From Acidobacterium sp. (GTDB taxonomy: Bacteria > Acidobacteriota > Terriglobia > Terriglobales > Acidobacteriaceae): a DNA stretch of 53,182 nt. The notes under the pieces were generated by a model that was not told the DNA's origin, ran no database searches, and saw only the letters and a list, made by a program, of their open reading frames with translations. Each line of letters begins with the position of its first letter. Positions within the stretch are counted from its first letter, which is position 1. Of this stretch, positions 27,366 to 35,832 are shown one piece after another. Location of the stretch: positions 9,637 to 62,818 of the forward strand of contig PKVY01000087.1 of assembly GCA_003131625.1 (NCBI GenBank), read 5' to 3'. A program made the position numbers and the translations under genes.

Positions 27366-27824
27366 CTAGTGCCACAACGCCCACCACTGCCCAGTGCAGT
27401 CCGCGGACGTCCCATCCCACGGCACCGCCATATCGAACCCGATATCCCACGTCACTCCGCCCGCCGTCCCTTGCGTCCGTCCCTTCCAGATCGTCACCTC
27501 CGGTTTTCCCGGCGCCATCAGCACGGTCGCTTGCCCCATCGGCATGTTCCCCAGCACCTGTCCACCCTTGGTCTTCACGCTGATCGCGCCAAAGAGAAAC
27601 AGCTCCGCCGGCAATCCGTTGTTCACCGGATAGAGTGCAAACGTAATCACATCCCCCGACGCCAGCGTCAGCGTGTCGGGTGTATTCGCGGGCAGAATCC
27701 ACATACCCGGAGGCGGTGGCCCCGGCTTCCAGTCCGACGAGTTTTGCGTGGTGAAGAACAGCCGAAGGTCGCCGCCGCAGTTGCCGGCCACCGCTCCATA
27801 ACGCAGCGTGTACAGAAGTCTCAT
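27366..27824 (-). CDS. Hypothetical protein, 152 aa
   Basis: Start at 27824 chosen because AGGAGGA lies just upstream; a longer frame adds 23 residues without a ribosome site. No signal peptide and no domain I recognise. The sequence looks like a small beta-rich soluble protein: LLYTLRYGAVAGNCGGDLRL, TLTLASGDVITFALYPV, LFLFGAISVKTKGGQVLG, and a tryptophan-rich C-terminus (CTGQWWALWH). It lies immediately past the tRNA remnant. Function unknown. Confidence 0.65.
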   Translation of the reverse strand: MRLLYTLRYGAVAGNCGGDLRLFFTTQNSSDWKPGPPPPGMWILPANTPDTLTLASGDVITFALYPVNNGLPAELFLFGAISVKTKGGQVLGNMPMGQATVLMAPGKPEVTIWKGRTQGTAGGVTWDIGFDMAVPWDGTSADCTGQWWALWH

Positions 27825-27949
27825 GGGTCCTCCTGGAATCAACCAGACTCGGAAATCTGCTTCCGCAAAACACCGCAGTGAGCAGGGTTCCATGACTAGT
27901 GTCGCTCAGCGCCCCGGCGTTTCTCGCAGACGTTTGCTAAGATCGCCGG

Positions 27950-28060
27950 ATGTTCAAACTCGGCAAGCCGGAAACCCCTGGCCAGTGGATCGGCCACATC
28001 CTTCTCGCCATCGTCGCGCTGCTTCTTGTCTGGTGGATGTTCCGGGCCTACGTGCTGTAG
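27950..28060 (+). CDS. Small single-pass membrane protein, 36 aa
   Basis: An open frame too short for routine calling: starts MFKLGKPETPGQW, then a hydrophobic helix (HILLAIVALLLVWWMF, about 16-31) and a short RAYVL tail. The basic N-end and single helix fit a small inner-membrane protein, N-end inside. A -10-like TAAGAT (27938-27943) ends 6 bp before the ATG and there is no ribosome site, so the message may be leaderless. Function unknown. Confidence 0.6.
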   Translation: MFKLGKPETPGQWIGHILLAIVALLLVWWMFRAYVL

Positions 28061-28114
28061 ACTCAGCGTCAGATCCATCGAAATTCGTCCGTGTCGGAGA
28101 GGCGCGACATCCCC

Positions 28115-29365
28115 TCAACGCTCGTTCAGCAGGATTTCGATCCGCGTATCCTTTGGAAACTGAACTTCGTGCCCCTTCGCGATCCATCGGTAGTAGATCG
28201 ATTTCGACAGCGCAAAATACGCGAATCCCCGGCCCACCGCCGCGTTGGCTGAAGCCATCGCCGCTACCCGAGCTGCAAACCCGAACCCGTTGCTGATCAC
28301 CGCGCTGTTGCCGGGGTTCGCCGCATCGTCTCCGTAGGAGGCGGCGGTCAGAACTCCCAGAGCCATCGGCGCCAGGTATTTTCCCGGCCCTGAACTCGAG
28401 GCGGCGGTTCCCTCCTCGTTGATCTTCAGCTTCTCCTGGCCTGCGGCCTCGGTCGCGGCCAACTGTCCGTGGACCGTCGATGCCCGACCTCCTTCTGCCC
28501 CGATGCTCCGGAAAGTGAAACGCAGACGCCCATTGCGGGCGAACCATCGCGCCGGCCGCGCGAGCGTCACCAGACCCTTCATCTCCGCTCCTTCGGGAAA
28601 GAGCACCTGCGTCCCATCCGGCGTAAGCAGCGGAGCGGTCAGCACCGCCGTGACCGGCGCGCCGTGCTTGTCTTTGGCCGAATCCAGATCCACGGTCATC
28701 CGCGCCTCGACGACTCCGGTCGGCGTGTCGTGCACCTCGGCCTGCGGCAGCGGAGCGGGCGGCGGACCGGGGATCTCCACCGGAGCTGTGAGCTGCACAT
28801 CGTACTGCGTCCCCGTCCAGATGGTGGGCGGACTCCACGGAAGCTGTGCGTAAACCCATTTCACAAACCGATCTCCCAGGTTCGGATGGTGAAACGTGTC
28901 CAGCGCCTCGCGCTTTCGATCTTCGATCTGTGCCCGAACCTGCTGGCTGAGCGTCGAGTGCTTTTTGTTGGCGCTCATCTTCACAACTGTGGCGTCCCGC
29001 TGGACCACGGAGGTGTGAAGGGTGACAGCCGTACCATCCGGAAGGCGCAGCGCGTCGAAGGTGACGTCGGGAACCGAAGGCGGCACGAACTGGCCATCCA
29101 GCAATTCCTTCACGCGGCTCTCCTGGGCGGGGTGCGCACCCAGAATCATTCCGGAGACAGGTGTATTCACCGCCAGTACCTTGCGATCCACGCTGTAGAT
29201 GGGCGCGATCAGGTGCCCATCGATACGGGTCCCGGCCCGCACGCGGTAGCGGTGGTCGACCTGGATGCGCAGGGGCACGCCGGCTGGAATGGCGGTTTGC
29301 GCCAAAACGGGCAGCACGCCGAAGAACCCGGCGGATAAGTAGACACAAGTTGCACGAAAGACCAT
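28115..29365 (-). CDS. Secreted protein of unknown function, 416 aa
   Basis: ATG at 29365 chosen because AGGAG lies five bases upstream; a GTG two codons earlier would sit on the ribosome site. Signal peptide (FRATCVYLSAGFFGVLPVLA). A beta domain near the N-end (LRIQVDHRYRVRAGTRIDGH, APIYSVDRKVLAVNTPVSG) recalls the VirB10/TrbI-like fold, as does PLLTPDGTQVLFPEGAEMKG, but this is a weak resemblance and no secretion genes are nearby. The last 110 residues are glycine/alanine-rich with a possible membrane helix (AAMASANAAVGRGFAYFALS). It lies 51 bp after the YncE-like gene and is probably co-transcribed with it. Confidence 0.72.
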   Translation of the reverse strand: MVFRATCVYLSAGFFGVLPVLAQTAIPAGVPLRIQVDHRYRVRAGTRIDGHLIAPIYSVDRKVLAVNTPVSGMILGAHPAQESRVKELLDGQFVPPSVPDVTFDALRLPDGTAVTLHTSVVQRDATVVKMSANKKHSTLSQQVRAQIEDRKREALDTFHHPNLGDRFVKWVYAQLPWSPPTIWTGTQYDVQLTAPVEIPGPPPAPLPQAEVHDTPTGVVEARMTVDLDSAKDKHGAPVTAVLTAPLLTPDGTQVLFPEGAEMKGLVTLARPARWFARNGRLRFTFRSIGAEGGRASTVHGQLAATEAAGQEKLKINEEGTAASSSGPGKYLAPMALGVLTAASYGDDAANPGNSAVISNGFGFAARVAAMASANAAVGRGFAYFALSKSIYYRWIAKGHEVQFPKDTRIEILLNER

Positions 29366-29416
29366 CCTCACTCCTGATTTAGACGGTCCCAGGAAGAAAG
29401 AGCCTCCTGCCGCACT

Positions 29417-30430
29417 TCAGCGGCGTCCGACAACCAAAATTTCAAAAGTGCCGGGCTTTGCCTTTGGTCGTCCGGTCGTCGCAGGCTCGAGTTCTGCTGT
29501 GGCCAGAAAGATCTCGTGCGTCACCGCATCGATGCCCATGGTCCGCGCGCCGTCCGCGGTCGTCAGGGTCTGGACAACCTCGTAGCTCCCGGACTTCTCC
29601 GCGGCAACCGTCAGCGAACCGTCGCGGCAACTCGCGAAAGCCTGGCCCTCGTCGGCCTTGGTCGCGTCCACGCCTGCGCCGATGGGCAATGCCGCCTCCA
29701 CCTTGCCGTCTTCTGTGCTCATCACGATCATCTTCTGGGGATTGCGGCAGCCGATGAACAGCCGGTGCGTTTTCTCATCGAGCGCCATGCCCACGGGATG
29801 GCCGCCCGGAGCCACCGGCCAACGCGCCACTACCTTCCGGGTATGCAGGTCCACCACCGCGACGAGGTCCTTGTCCACCAGGTTGATGTAGACCTTGCCC
29901 TTTCCATCCGCGGCCAGAAACTCCGGCTTCCCGCCCAGATCAATCGGCGGATCCATCTTCCCGTTCACCGGATCGATGTCCGGCCGGAAGGTCATGAGCA
30001 CGCCTCCGTCGCCCGAGACCGACAGCACTCGATCCATCCCCGCGTCGTAGATGATGCCGTCCGAATCCGGAACCGTGGGAATGCTCCCGAGCACGTTGAA
30101 GGTCTTCAGATCGAAGACCACGATGGCTCCGCTGCCGCCACCGTCGGTGATGAAGCCGCGCCCAAGTTTCGGAACCAGTGCCACTCCATGCGAAACCTTC
30201 TGGCCCGGAATATCCCCCAGCACTTTCCCCGTTGCCCCGTCGATCGCCATGGTGTGCGTGGTTCGCGTTACGTAGACCCGATGTGACTGGGAATCCACGG
30301 TGACGTAATCCCAGCCGCCGTCGCCGCCCACGTGAAACGTGTTCGTCACCTGCCAGTTCGCCTGGCCAAACACCGGCCCTGTGACGAACGAAAGAGCTAC
30401 CACCGCCAGAACCATACGCTTCGATCGCAT
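29417..30430 (-). CDS. YncE-like secreted beta-propeller
   Basis: 337 aa from ATG 30430 (GGAGAAA upstream); a longer frame adds 12 residues before the signal peptide (MVLAVVALSFVTGPVFGQA). Repeated propeller strands follow, for example WDYVTVDSQSHRVYVTRTTH, AIDGATGKVLGDIPGQKVSH, VVFDLKTFNVLGSIPTVPDS, VVDLHTRKVVARWPVAPGG and PVGMALDEKTHRLFIGCRN, the pattern of YVTN/YncE repeats. These are periplasmic seven-bladed folds of mostly unknown role. Likely first gene of a pair with the downstream secreted protein. No catalytic residues can be assigned. Confidence 0.85.
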   Translation of the reverse strand: MRSKRMVLAVVALSFVTGPVFGQANWQVTNTFHVGGDGGWDYVTVDSQSHRVYVTRTTHTMAIDGATGKVLGDIPGQKVSHGVALVPKLGRGFITDGGGSGAIVVFDLKTFNVLGSIPTVPDSDGIIYDAGMDRVLSVSGDGGVLMTFRPDIDPVNGKMDPPIDLGGKPEFLAADGKGKVYINLVDKDLVAVVDLHTRKVVARWPVAPGGHPVGMALDEKTHRLFIGCRNPQKMIVMSTEDGKVEAALPIGAGVDATKADEGQAFASCRDGSLTVAAEKSGSYEVVQTLTTADGARTMGIDAVTHEIFLATAELEPATTGRPKAKPGTFEILVVGRR

Positions 30431-30634
30431 TGAGTTTCTCCAGAATGGTTGAAAGGAGGCCCGCACACACAGGTCCTGAAGGCGAACGCCCCCGGACGAG
30501 CTAACTGTATGACAGCTTCCTGAATCCTGGCTGAAGATCGGCGTGGTTTGTTTACGCGGCGCGCGTTCGCGCCGGCGTATATCGATACCCGCATCCTGGC
30601 GGATGCGTTCTGACGGATAGAACCGAGTCGTGCC

Positions 30635-30826
30635 CTACGCTAACTGCCGTTCGTCAGCCCGCAGCAGCAGTTCCAGGTCCGACTCGTGCGCCAGCTTTTT
30701 GGGCGGCGTGTGATTCCCATCCAGCTGGACCACGTACATATCCTGCAGGTACGCAAGCTTTCTCGCGACCACTCCGCTTGCCTGCCCGCCTTTCACACGA
30801 ACCTGTTGCCCTTCTGCGAATGCCAT
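30635..30826 (-). CDS. Small SH3/KOW-like protein, 63 aa
   Basis: Starts MAFAEGQQVRVKGGQASGVV and continues ARKLAYLQDMYVVQLDGNHT, a short beta-barrel pattern resembling a KOW or SH3-like module, then an acidic tail (ESDLELLLRADERQLA). The frame extends 29 residues upstream (to 30913), but that part looks non-coding. Neither start has a good ribosome site. A 10-bp inverted repeat (30919-30928 with 30943-30952) lies upstream. Possibly nucleic-acid binding, but this is only fold-like resemblance. Confidence 0.55.
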   Translation of the reverse strand: MAFAEGQQVRVKGGQASGVVARKLAYLQDMYVVQLDGNHTPPKKLAHESDLELLLRADERQLA

Positions 30827-30980
30827 GGAGGGAATCTTGCCTCTTTTCCCGAAATGGAACAATGGCTCGATGGGGACACGATCCCTCCCCCTGGTAGGGT
30901 CAGCACGGGCCATTACCGTAGAGCCGTGGGGCTCAGTTACTACGGTTCTACTCCCGTTCTCAACTTCCGTTCATCCCTTT

Positions 30981-32528
30981 TTAACGACACTCGAAATTCG
31001 CCGCATCCTCTGCATTTCCAAATCCCCTGTATTGCGCGTGTTTTGGATAAGCGCACAGCGGCCGGCTCCGCCCCGGAAATGCCTTCCCGGTCGCCACCAC
31101 CGACTCCGGCGCCGTCCTTTTTTCCACCCAGTTCGCCAGCGCCCCCAGCATGTCGAAATCGTCCAGCGCCGCTCCGCCTCCACCGCAGTGGCTCATCCCC
31201 GGCACCAGATAAATCTGGCTCCATTGCTCCACCTTGTCGAGGCCACCGTTGGCCGCCGCCATTTTCTTGTAGTAGTCCAGCGTGTCCAGCGGCGAAAACC
31301 AGGGATCGCTGTCTCCGTGATAGAAGATCAGTTTCCCGCCATTCGCGGAAAACGTCGTCAGATTCGTCGAGATCGAATCGACGAGCGGTTGCGCTGCCGC
31401 TGCCGCTTCCTTATCCACGTCCATCTTTGTATCGGTCACCGGCATACCCAGAAAACCACCGCGCATTGCCAGCAAACCTGGAATCGGCGCGGTGTACGTG
31501 ATCCCCGTGTCGTAGAGGAATCCGGGGTACACATTGTCCCCGTGCAAATCCTTCGGCCCGGCAAAGACGCGTTCGATCGCCGCCGCCTTCTCCGGTGCTA
31601 TGCAGCCATCGCTCTGTCCCGCCTTGCACGCCACCATCGCCGGATCGAAATCGCAGTCCATCGGATCGAAGATCATCCCGTCGGCCACGCCGTCCTTCGC
31701 GTCGCACTGCTTGAGCAGCACGTCATGCATCAGCTTGCGATCCGCATCGGTGAATGCTTCGGCCGTGATCGGTTTTCCTGACGCATCCTTCGGTGCAATC
31801 TGGTTCCAGTTCACCACCGACCACCGGCTCGCCGCGAGATTCGAGAACCCTGTGTCCATCGCCGGATCACCCGAGATGATCCCGTTGAACACCGTTGGAT
31901 ACCGCTGCGACAGGATCATCCCCTCGCGCCCGCCCGTCGAGCACCCCGCGAAATATGAATACGCCGCCGCTTTCCCGTAATACTGCGCGATGATCTGCTT
32001 CGCGACGCCCGCCACCTCGGCGTTCGCCAGATACGCGAAATCGAGCATCGCCTGCTCGTCCCGCATAAAACTGAAGTCGAACGGCCCGGTCTTCGCTTTG
32101 TGCCCGGTATCGGTCGATGCCACCGCGAAGCCGCGCGTCAGCCCCGGCTTGTCGCCCGCCGCCGCGGACCCGATCGGCTGCGAAACGTAGCCGTTCCCGC
32201 CGCCTCCGCCCTGCATCAGAAAATCCCCATTCCAGCCCTCCGGCAGCGCCACCGCAAACCCGATCCCGAACTCCTCCCCATCCGCACCCTTCCGCCGGTT
32301 GATCACCCCATCCACGCGGCAATGCGCCGGCAACGGCCCCGTGTAGCCAGGCCACCCCTGGGGCAACGGCGCGGCGTTCCCCACCGGCGCCATCTCCGCC
32401 TTGACGATCTCCACTCCAGGAATTCTCAGGCTGGTCAGATTTCCGCATGCGTTCGCCGCCTGCGCCCACCCGGTTGACCCCAGTACCAGCACCCCGCACA
32501 CCAGAACGCCGCTCCGTTTCGCTCGCAT
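30981..32528 (-). CDS. Tannase/feruloyl-esterase-family hydrolase
   Basis: 515 aa from ATG 32528, where a signal peptide begins (RSGVLVCGVLVLGSTGWAQA); the longer frame is rejected. Alpha/beta-hydrolase with nucleophile Ser in AGCSTGGREG (about 197), acid GDSDPWFSP and His in VPGMSHCGGG. The Cys before the Ser and after the His fit the CS-D-HC disulfide motif of the tannase family. It also has YLANAEVAGVAKQIIAQYYG and the typical CAYPKHAQYRGFGNAEDAAN end. Such enzymes cleave aromatic-acid esters (tannins, feruloylated polysaccharide) outside the cytoplasm. Divergent from the formate-THF ligase gene across 118 bp. Confidence 0.92.
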   Translation of the reverse strand: MRAKRSGVLVCGVLVLGSTGWAQAANACGNLTSLRIPGVEIVKAEMAPVGNAAPLPQGWPGYTGPLPAHCRVDGVINRRKGADGEEFGIGFAVALPEGWNGDFLMQGGGGGNGYVSQPIGSAAAGDKPGLTRGFAVASTDTGHKAKTGPFDFSFMRDEQAMLDFAYLANAEVAGVAKQIIAQYYGKAAAYSYFAGCSTGGREGMILSQRYPTVFNGIISGDPAMDTGFSNLAASRWSVVNWNQIAPKDASGKPITAEAFTDADRKLMHDVLLKQCDAKDGVADGMIFDPMDCDFDPAMVACKAGQSDGCIAPEKAAAIERVFAGPKDLHGDNVYPGFLYDTGITYTAPIPGLLAMRGGFLGMPVTDTKMDVDKEAAAAAQPLVDSISTNLTTFSANGGKLIFYHGDSDPWFSPLDTLDYYKKMAAANGGLDKVEQWSQIYLVPGMSHCGGGGAALDDFDMLGALANWVEKRTAPESVVATGKAFPGRSRPLCAYPKHAQYRGFGNAEDAANFECR

Positions 32529-32646
32529 GGCCACTCTCTTTCCGGAAAACAGATGAGTATAGCGGCCTGCTGTTGGGATCGCGAGACACGCAAACCAATG
32601 TGATCTTCCGCACAGCACCCCTCGCCCGATCGGCTGAAAATATCGG

Positions 32647-34287
32647 GTGATCGACACTATCGAAACGCCCGCCGCCAAACTGCCGCTGCTCCCCATCACC
32701 GCCATCGCCCGCAAGCTGGGCCTGCGCGACGACGACTACGACCAGCTCGGCCCTCAATTTGCCAAGCTGCACCTCGACCTTCTCCGCGACCCCGCTCGTC
32801 CGCCGAGCGGCAAGCTGATCCTCGTCACCGCCACCACCCCCACAGCTTCCGGCGAAGGCAAGACCGTCACCTCCATCGGCCTCGTCCAGGGACTCGAGCA
32901 TCTCGGCAAACGAGCCATCATCACCTCCCGCGAGCCCTCCCTCGGCCCGGTCTTCGGCATGAAAGGCGGCGCCGCCGGCGGCGGGCTCTCGCAGATCGAG
33001 CCCAGCCAGAAGGTCAATCTGCATTTCACCGGCGACTTTCACGCCATCACCTCGGCGCACAACCTTCTCGCCGCGCTCATCGACGCGCACCTCTTCCACG
33101 GCAACGACCTCAACCTCGATCCCGCCAACATCTGGTGGCCGCGCGCCATGGACATGAACGACCGCGCGCTGCGCAGGATCAGCATCGAAATCGACGGCAA
33201 GCGCGACGGCGCCAACCGCCGCACCGGCTTCGTCATCACCGCGGCCTCTGAGATCATGGCTATCCTCGCCCTCGCCAAAGACCGCTCCGACCTGCGCCGC
33301 CGCCTCGCCGCCATCGTCATTGGCGCAACCCGCGACCGAAAACCCGTCCGCGCCGCCGACCTTAATGCCACCGGCGCTATGATGGCCCTCCTCGCCGATG
33401 CCATTCTTCCCAACCTCGTCCAGACCACCGAAGGTGCGCCGGCTCTTGTCCACGCCGGCCCGTTCGGCAATATCGCCCACGGCACCAGCAGCATCATCGC
33501 GCAGCAAATCGGCCTGCGCCTCGCCGACTACGTCATCAACGAATGCGGCTTCGCTGCCGACCTCGGCGCGGAAAAATACATCGACATCGTGATGGGCGTC
33601 TCTGGAACCAGCCCCTCCGCCGCAGTCCTCGTGACCACCGTGCAGAGCCTCCGCAATCAGGGGGAAGGCCATCTCGAGCAGGGTTTCCCCAACCTCGCCC
33701 GCCACGTCCGGAACCTGCAGCGCTTTGGCTTACCCACGCTGGTCGCCATCAACCGCTTCCCGCACGACACCCGTGAAGAACTCGATGAAGTTCGCGCCTT
33801 CTGTGACGCGCTCGGCGTACCCAGCGCCCTTACCGAACCCTTCACCAAAGGCGGCGAAGGCTCGGAAGCTCTCGCGCGTGCCGTCGTCGATCTCATCGAT
33901 CGCAATCCCGGCGTCGTCGCGCACCCCATCTACGCGCTCTCCGACTCTTATGAAGAGAAGCTCGAAAAAGTTGCCACGCAAATCTACGGAGCCGATGGCG
34001 TGACCCTCAGCGATACCGCGCGCGCCAAACTGCGTGAGTTTGTCGAGTGGGGCTACACGAGCCTGCCCATTTGCGTCGCGAAAACGCAGTACTCCTTCAC
34101 CGACGATCCCAAAAAGCTGGGCGCGCCGGTTGGCTGGACGCTACCCATCACCGATGTCTCGCTATCAGCCGGCGCCGGATTCCTCGTCCCGATCGCCGGC
34201 AGCATGATGCTCATGCCCGGCCTGCCCAAAGTCTCCCGCGCCGAAGACATCGACGTCGACGACGACGGCGACATCCTCGGCGTGTGA
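32647..34287 (+). CDS. fhs: Formate-tetrahydrofolate ligase
   Basis: 546 aa, close to the usual 555-560. Joins formate to THF using ATP, making 10-formyl-THF for one-carbon metabolism in the cytoplasm. GTG start. Landmarks: P-loop TPTASGEGKTVTSIGL (about 60-75), LGPVFGMKGGAAGGGLSQ, DFHAITSAHNLLAALIDAH, GFVITAASEIMAILALA, and VPIAGSMMLMPGLPK near the C-end. No clear ribosome site precedes the GTG. It stands alone on its strand. Core-metabolism content supports the right half of the window being chromosomal backbone. Confidence 0.95.
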   Translation: MIDTIETPAAKLPLLPITAIARKLGLRDDDYDQLGPQFAKLHLDLLRDPARPPSGKLILVTATTPTASGEGKTVTSIGLVQGLEHLGKRAIITSREPSLGPVFGMKGGAAGGGLSQIEPSQKVNLHFTGDFHAITSAHNLLAALIDAHLFHGNDLNLDPANIWWPRAMDMNDRALRRISIEIDGKRDGANRRTGFVITAASEIMAILALAKDRSDLRRRLAAIVIGATRDRKPVRAADLNATGAMMALLADAILPNLVQTTEGAPALVHAGPFGNIAHGTSSIIAQQIGLRLADYVINECGFAADLGAEKYIDIVMGVSGTSPSAAVLVTTVQSLRNQGEGHLEQGFPNLARHVRNLQRFGLPTLVAINRFPHDTREELDEVRAFCDALGVPSALTEPFTKGGEGSEALARAVVDLIDRNPGVVAHPIYALSDSYEEKLEKVATQIYGADGVTLSDTARAKLREFVEWGYTSLPICVAKTQYSFTDDPKKLGAPVGWTLPITDVSLSAGAGFLVPIAGSMMLMPGLPKVSRAEDIDVDDDGDILGV

Positions 34288-34322
34288 TCCGGGGCACAAA
34301 CCTGGACGCGCAACTGTTTTTC

Positions 34323-34389
34323 TGAACGCGAACGCTTCTCTGTGCCCTGTGCCCTGATCCCTGATCACCGATCACTGACCACTGCTCCC
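34323..34389 (+). repeat. Heptad array A (7-bp period)
   Basis: Two degenerate units (TGAACGC, GAACGCT, 34323-34336), then seven in exact 7-bp register from 34341: TGTGCCC x2, TGATCCC, TGATCAC, CGATCAC, TGACCAC, TGCTCCC. It lies between convergent genes and overlaps the 3' end of the permease gene, supplying its stop codon. Confidence 0.85.
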
Positions 34390-35825
34390 AGTTCCAGCAG
34401 CTTCTTTTTCTTCCTCCGCCCAATCGCAAACACCACCACTCCCGCCCCCACCAGCGCCGCCGTCAACACCAGCACCTTCGCCACCGCCAGCGCCTTGTGC
34501 GGTTCCTCTTCCGCCGGAAAAACCGACAGCACAATAGCCGCAGCCGTTGTTACAAATCCCATCATCGCCACCGCAATCGCCACGGGACGCTTCCCCGGCA
34601 CCCGCATCACCTCCGGACCCGCAGGCTGGCTTTGCGCCCACGCCATCGCTGCGAACAGCGCCAGAAACGGCAGAAACGTCGTGATAATCGTCATACTCAC
34701 CATCACGTCGTACGCGCCGCGAACGCTGGTTCCCGCCTGACCCAGCGCCGCCATCAGCATCCCCGCCAGTCCGTACACCACAATCGCCACCCACGGCGTG
34801 TGGAACCGCGGATGCACGCGCGCAAACACTGGCGGCAAATAAAGATCAATGCCTGCTACAAATGGCAGCCGCGACGTCGACGACAGATACGCCGCCGCGC
34901 CCCCAATCGCCCCCAGCACCAGCAGCCCGGCCACCACCACTCCCAGCCACGGCAGGCCCAGCCGACCGCACAGCACCGCCGTACCCTGCATAAATCCATC
35001 CACGCCGGAAATCTGTCCCGCCGGCAGCGTCACCAGCAGCGCCGCCGTCCCCAGCACGTACGCCAGCGCCAGCGCCACTCCGCTCACCACGAGCGCCCGC
35101 GGAATCGTCTTCCGTGGCTCCTCGATCTCCTCCCCCATAAACGATCCCGTTTCGCACCCCGAAAACGCGCCAAAGATCGTCGCCCAGAAAATTGCGTTCC
35201 TCGCCGACAAATGCGGCGTCATCGCTCCCCACGAAAACCGGGTCGCCACCCCGAACCGCTCCGCAGCCACCGCCGCCAACGCTACCAGCACCAGCATCGA
35301 CAGCCACATCCCCGTCGATCCGACGTTGTTCAGCCACTTCCCGGCGTTCAGCCCCACCACATTCACCGCGGTGATTACGGCCAGCCACGTCACCGCGAAC
35401 GTCATAAAGTACCAGGGACTGCCGGCCAGCCGATGTCCTCGCTCCCCAGCGGCAAACAGCGCCGCCCCCGCGCCAAAATAAAGAATCGCCGCAAAGTACG
35501 GCAGGTTCGACATCCAGTACGTCCAGGCGCTCAAAAATCCCGCGAAATCCCCGAACGCCTCCCTCGCCCAGATGTACAGCCCGCCCTCCTGCGGATAGCG
35601 CGACGACAGCTCCATCACGCTCATCGCCAGCGGCACAAAAAATCCAACCAGCGCGAAAATCCACACCACCAACGCACTCGGCCCCGCCGCTGCTGCCGTC
35701 GCCACCCAGCGCACGCTCAGCGTCGTGGCAATGTAGAGCAGCGCCACATCCCGCAGCCGCAGCGTCCGCTTCAGCCCCTGCGCATGCCCGTGCCCCGCGG
35801 CATCCGGCACGATCAGCGGCACCAT
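34365..35825 (-). CDS. APC-superfamily amino acid permease
   Basis: 486 aa from ATG 35825; GTG codons at 35846/35840 overlapping the previous stop are alternatives. About 12 hydrophobic helices. The conserved APC start (LRLRDVALLYIATTLSVRW), SSRYPQEGGLYIWAREAFGD in helix 2-3, and GAFSGCETGSFMGEEIEEPR in the helix 6-7 region fit amino-acid or polyamine transporters (glutamate:GABA-like). Likely imports an amino acid by proton symport, inner membrane; substrate unassigned. It follows the FAD oxidoreductase by 7 bp, probably the same transcript. The last residues (AVVSDR) and stop codon are written by a heptad array. Confidence 0.9.
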   Translation of the reverse strand: MVPLIVPDAAGHGHAQGLKRTLRLRDVALLYIATTLSVRWVATAAAAGPSALVVWIFALVGFFVPLAMSVMELSSRYPQEGGLYIWAREAFGDFAGFLSAWTYWMSNLPYFAAILYFGAGAALFAAGERGHRLAGSPWYFMTFAVTWLAVITAVNVVGLNAGKWLNNVGSTGMWLSMLVLVALAAVAAERFGVATRFSWGAMTPHLSARNAIFWATIFGAFSGCETGSFMGEEIEEPRKTIPRALVVSGVALALAYVLGTAALLVTLPAGQISGVDGFMQGTAVLCGRLGLPWLGVVVAGLLVLGAIGGAAAYLSSTSRLPFVAGIDLYLPPVFARVHPRFHTPWVAIVVYGLAGMLMAALGQAGTSVRGAYDVMVSMTIITTFLPFLALFAAMAWAQSQPAGPEVMRVPGKRPVAIAVAMMGFVTTAAAIVLSVFPAEEEPHKALAVAKVLVLTAALVGAGVVVFAIGRRKKKKLLELGAVVSDR

Positions 35826-35832
35826 CGGGATC

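Noticed and set aside
27084-27881. A frame running through the tRNA remnant
   Set aside because: It contains the familiar VVGSNPAAPT translation of a tRNA T-arm and acceptor, and overlaps a gene with a better ribosome site.
28115-29365. A VirB10/TrbI type IV secretion protein
   Set aside because: Only a vague beta-domain resemblance; no other secretion or conjugation genes are present.
30827-30913. Longer N-terminus for the SH3/KOW-like protein
   Set aside because: The added residues are low-complexity, lack a ribosome site and overlap a hairpin.
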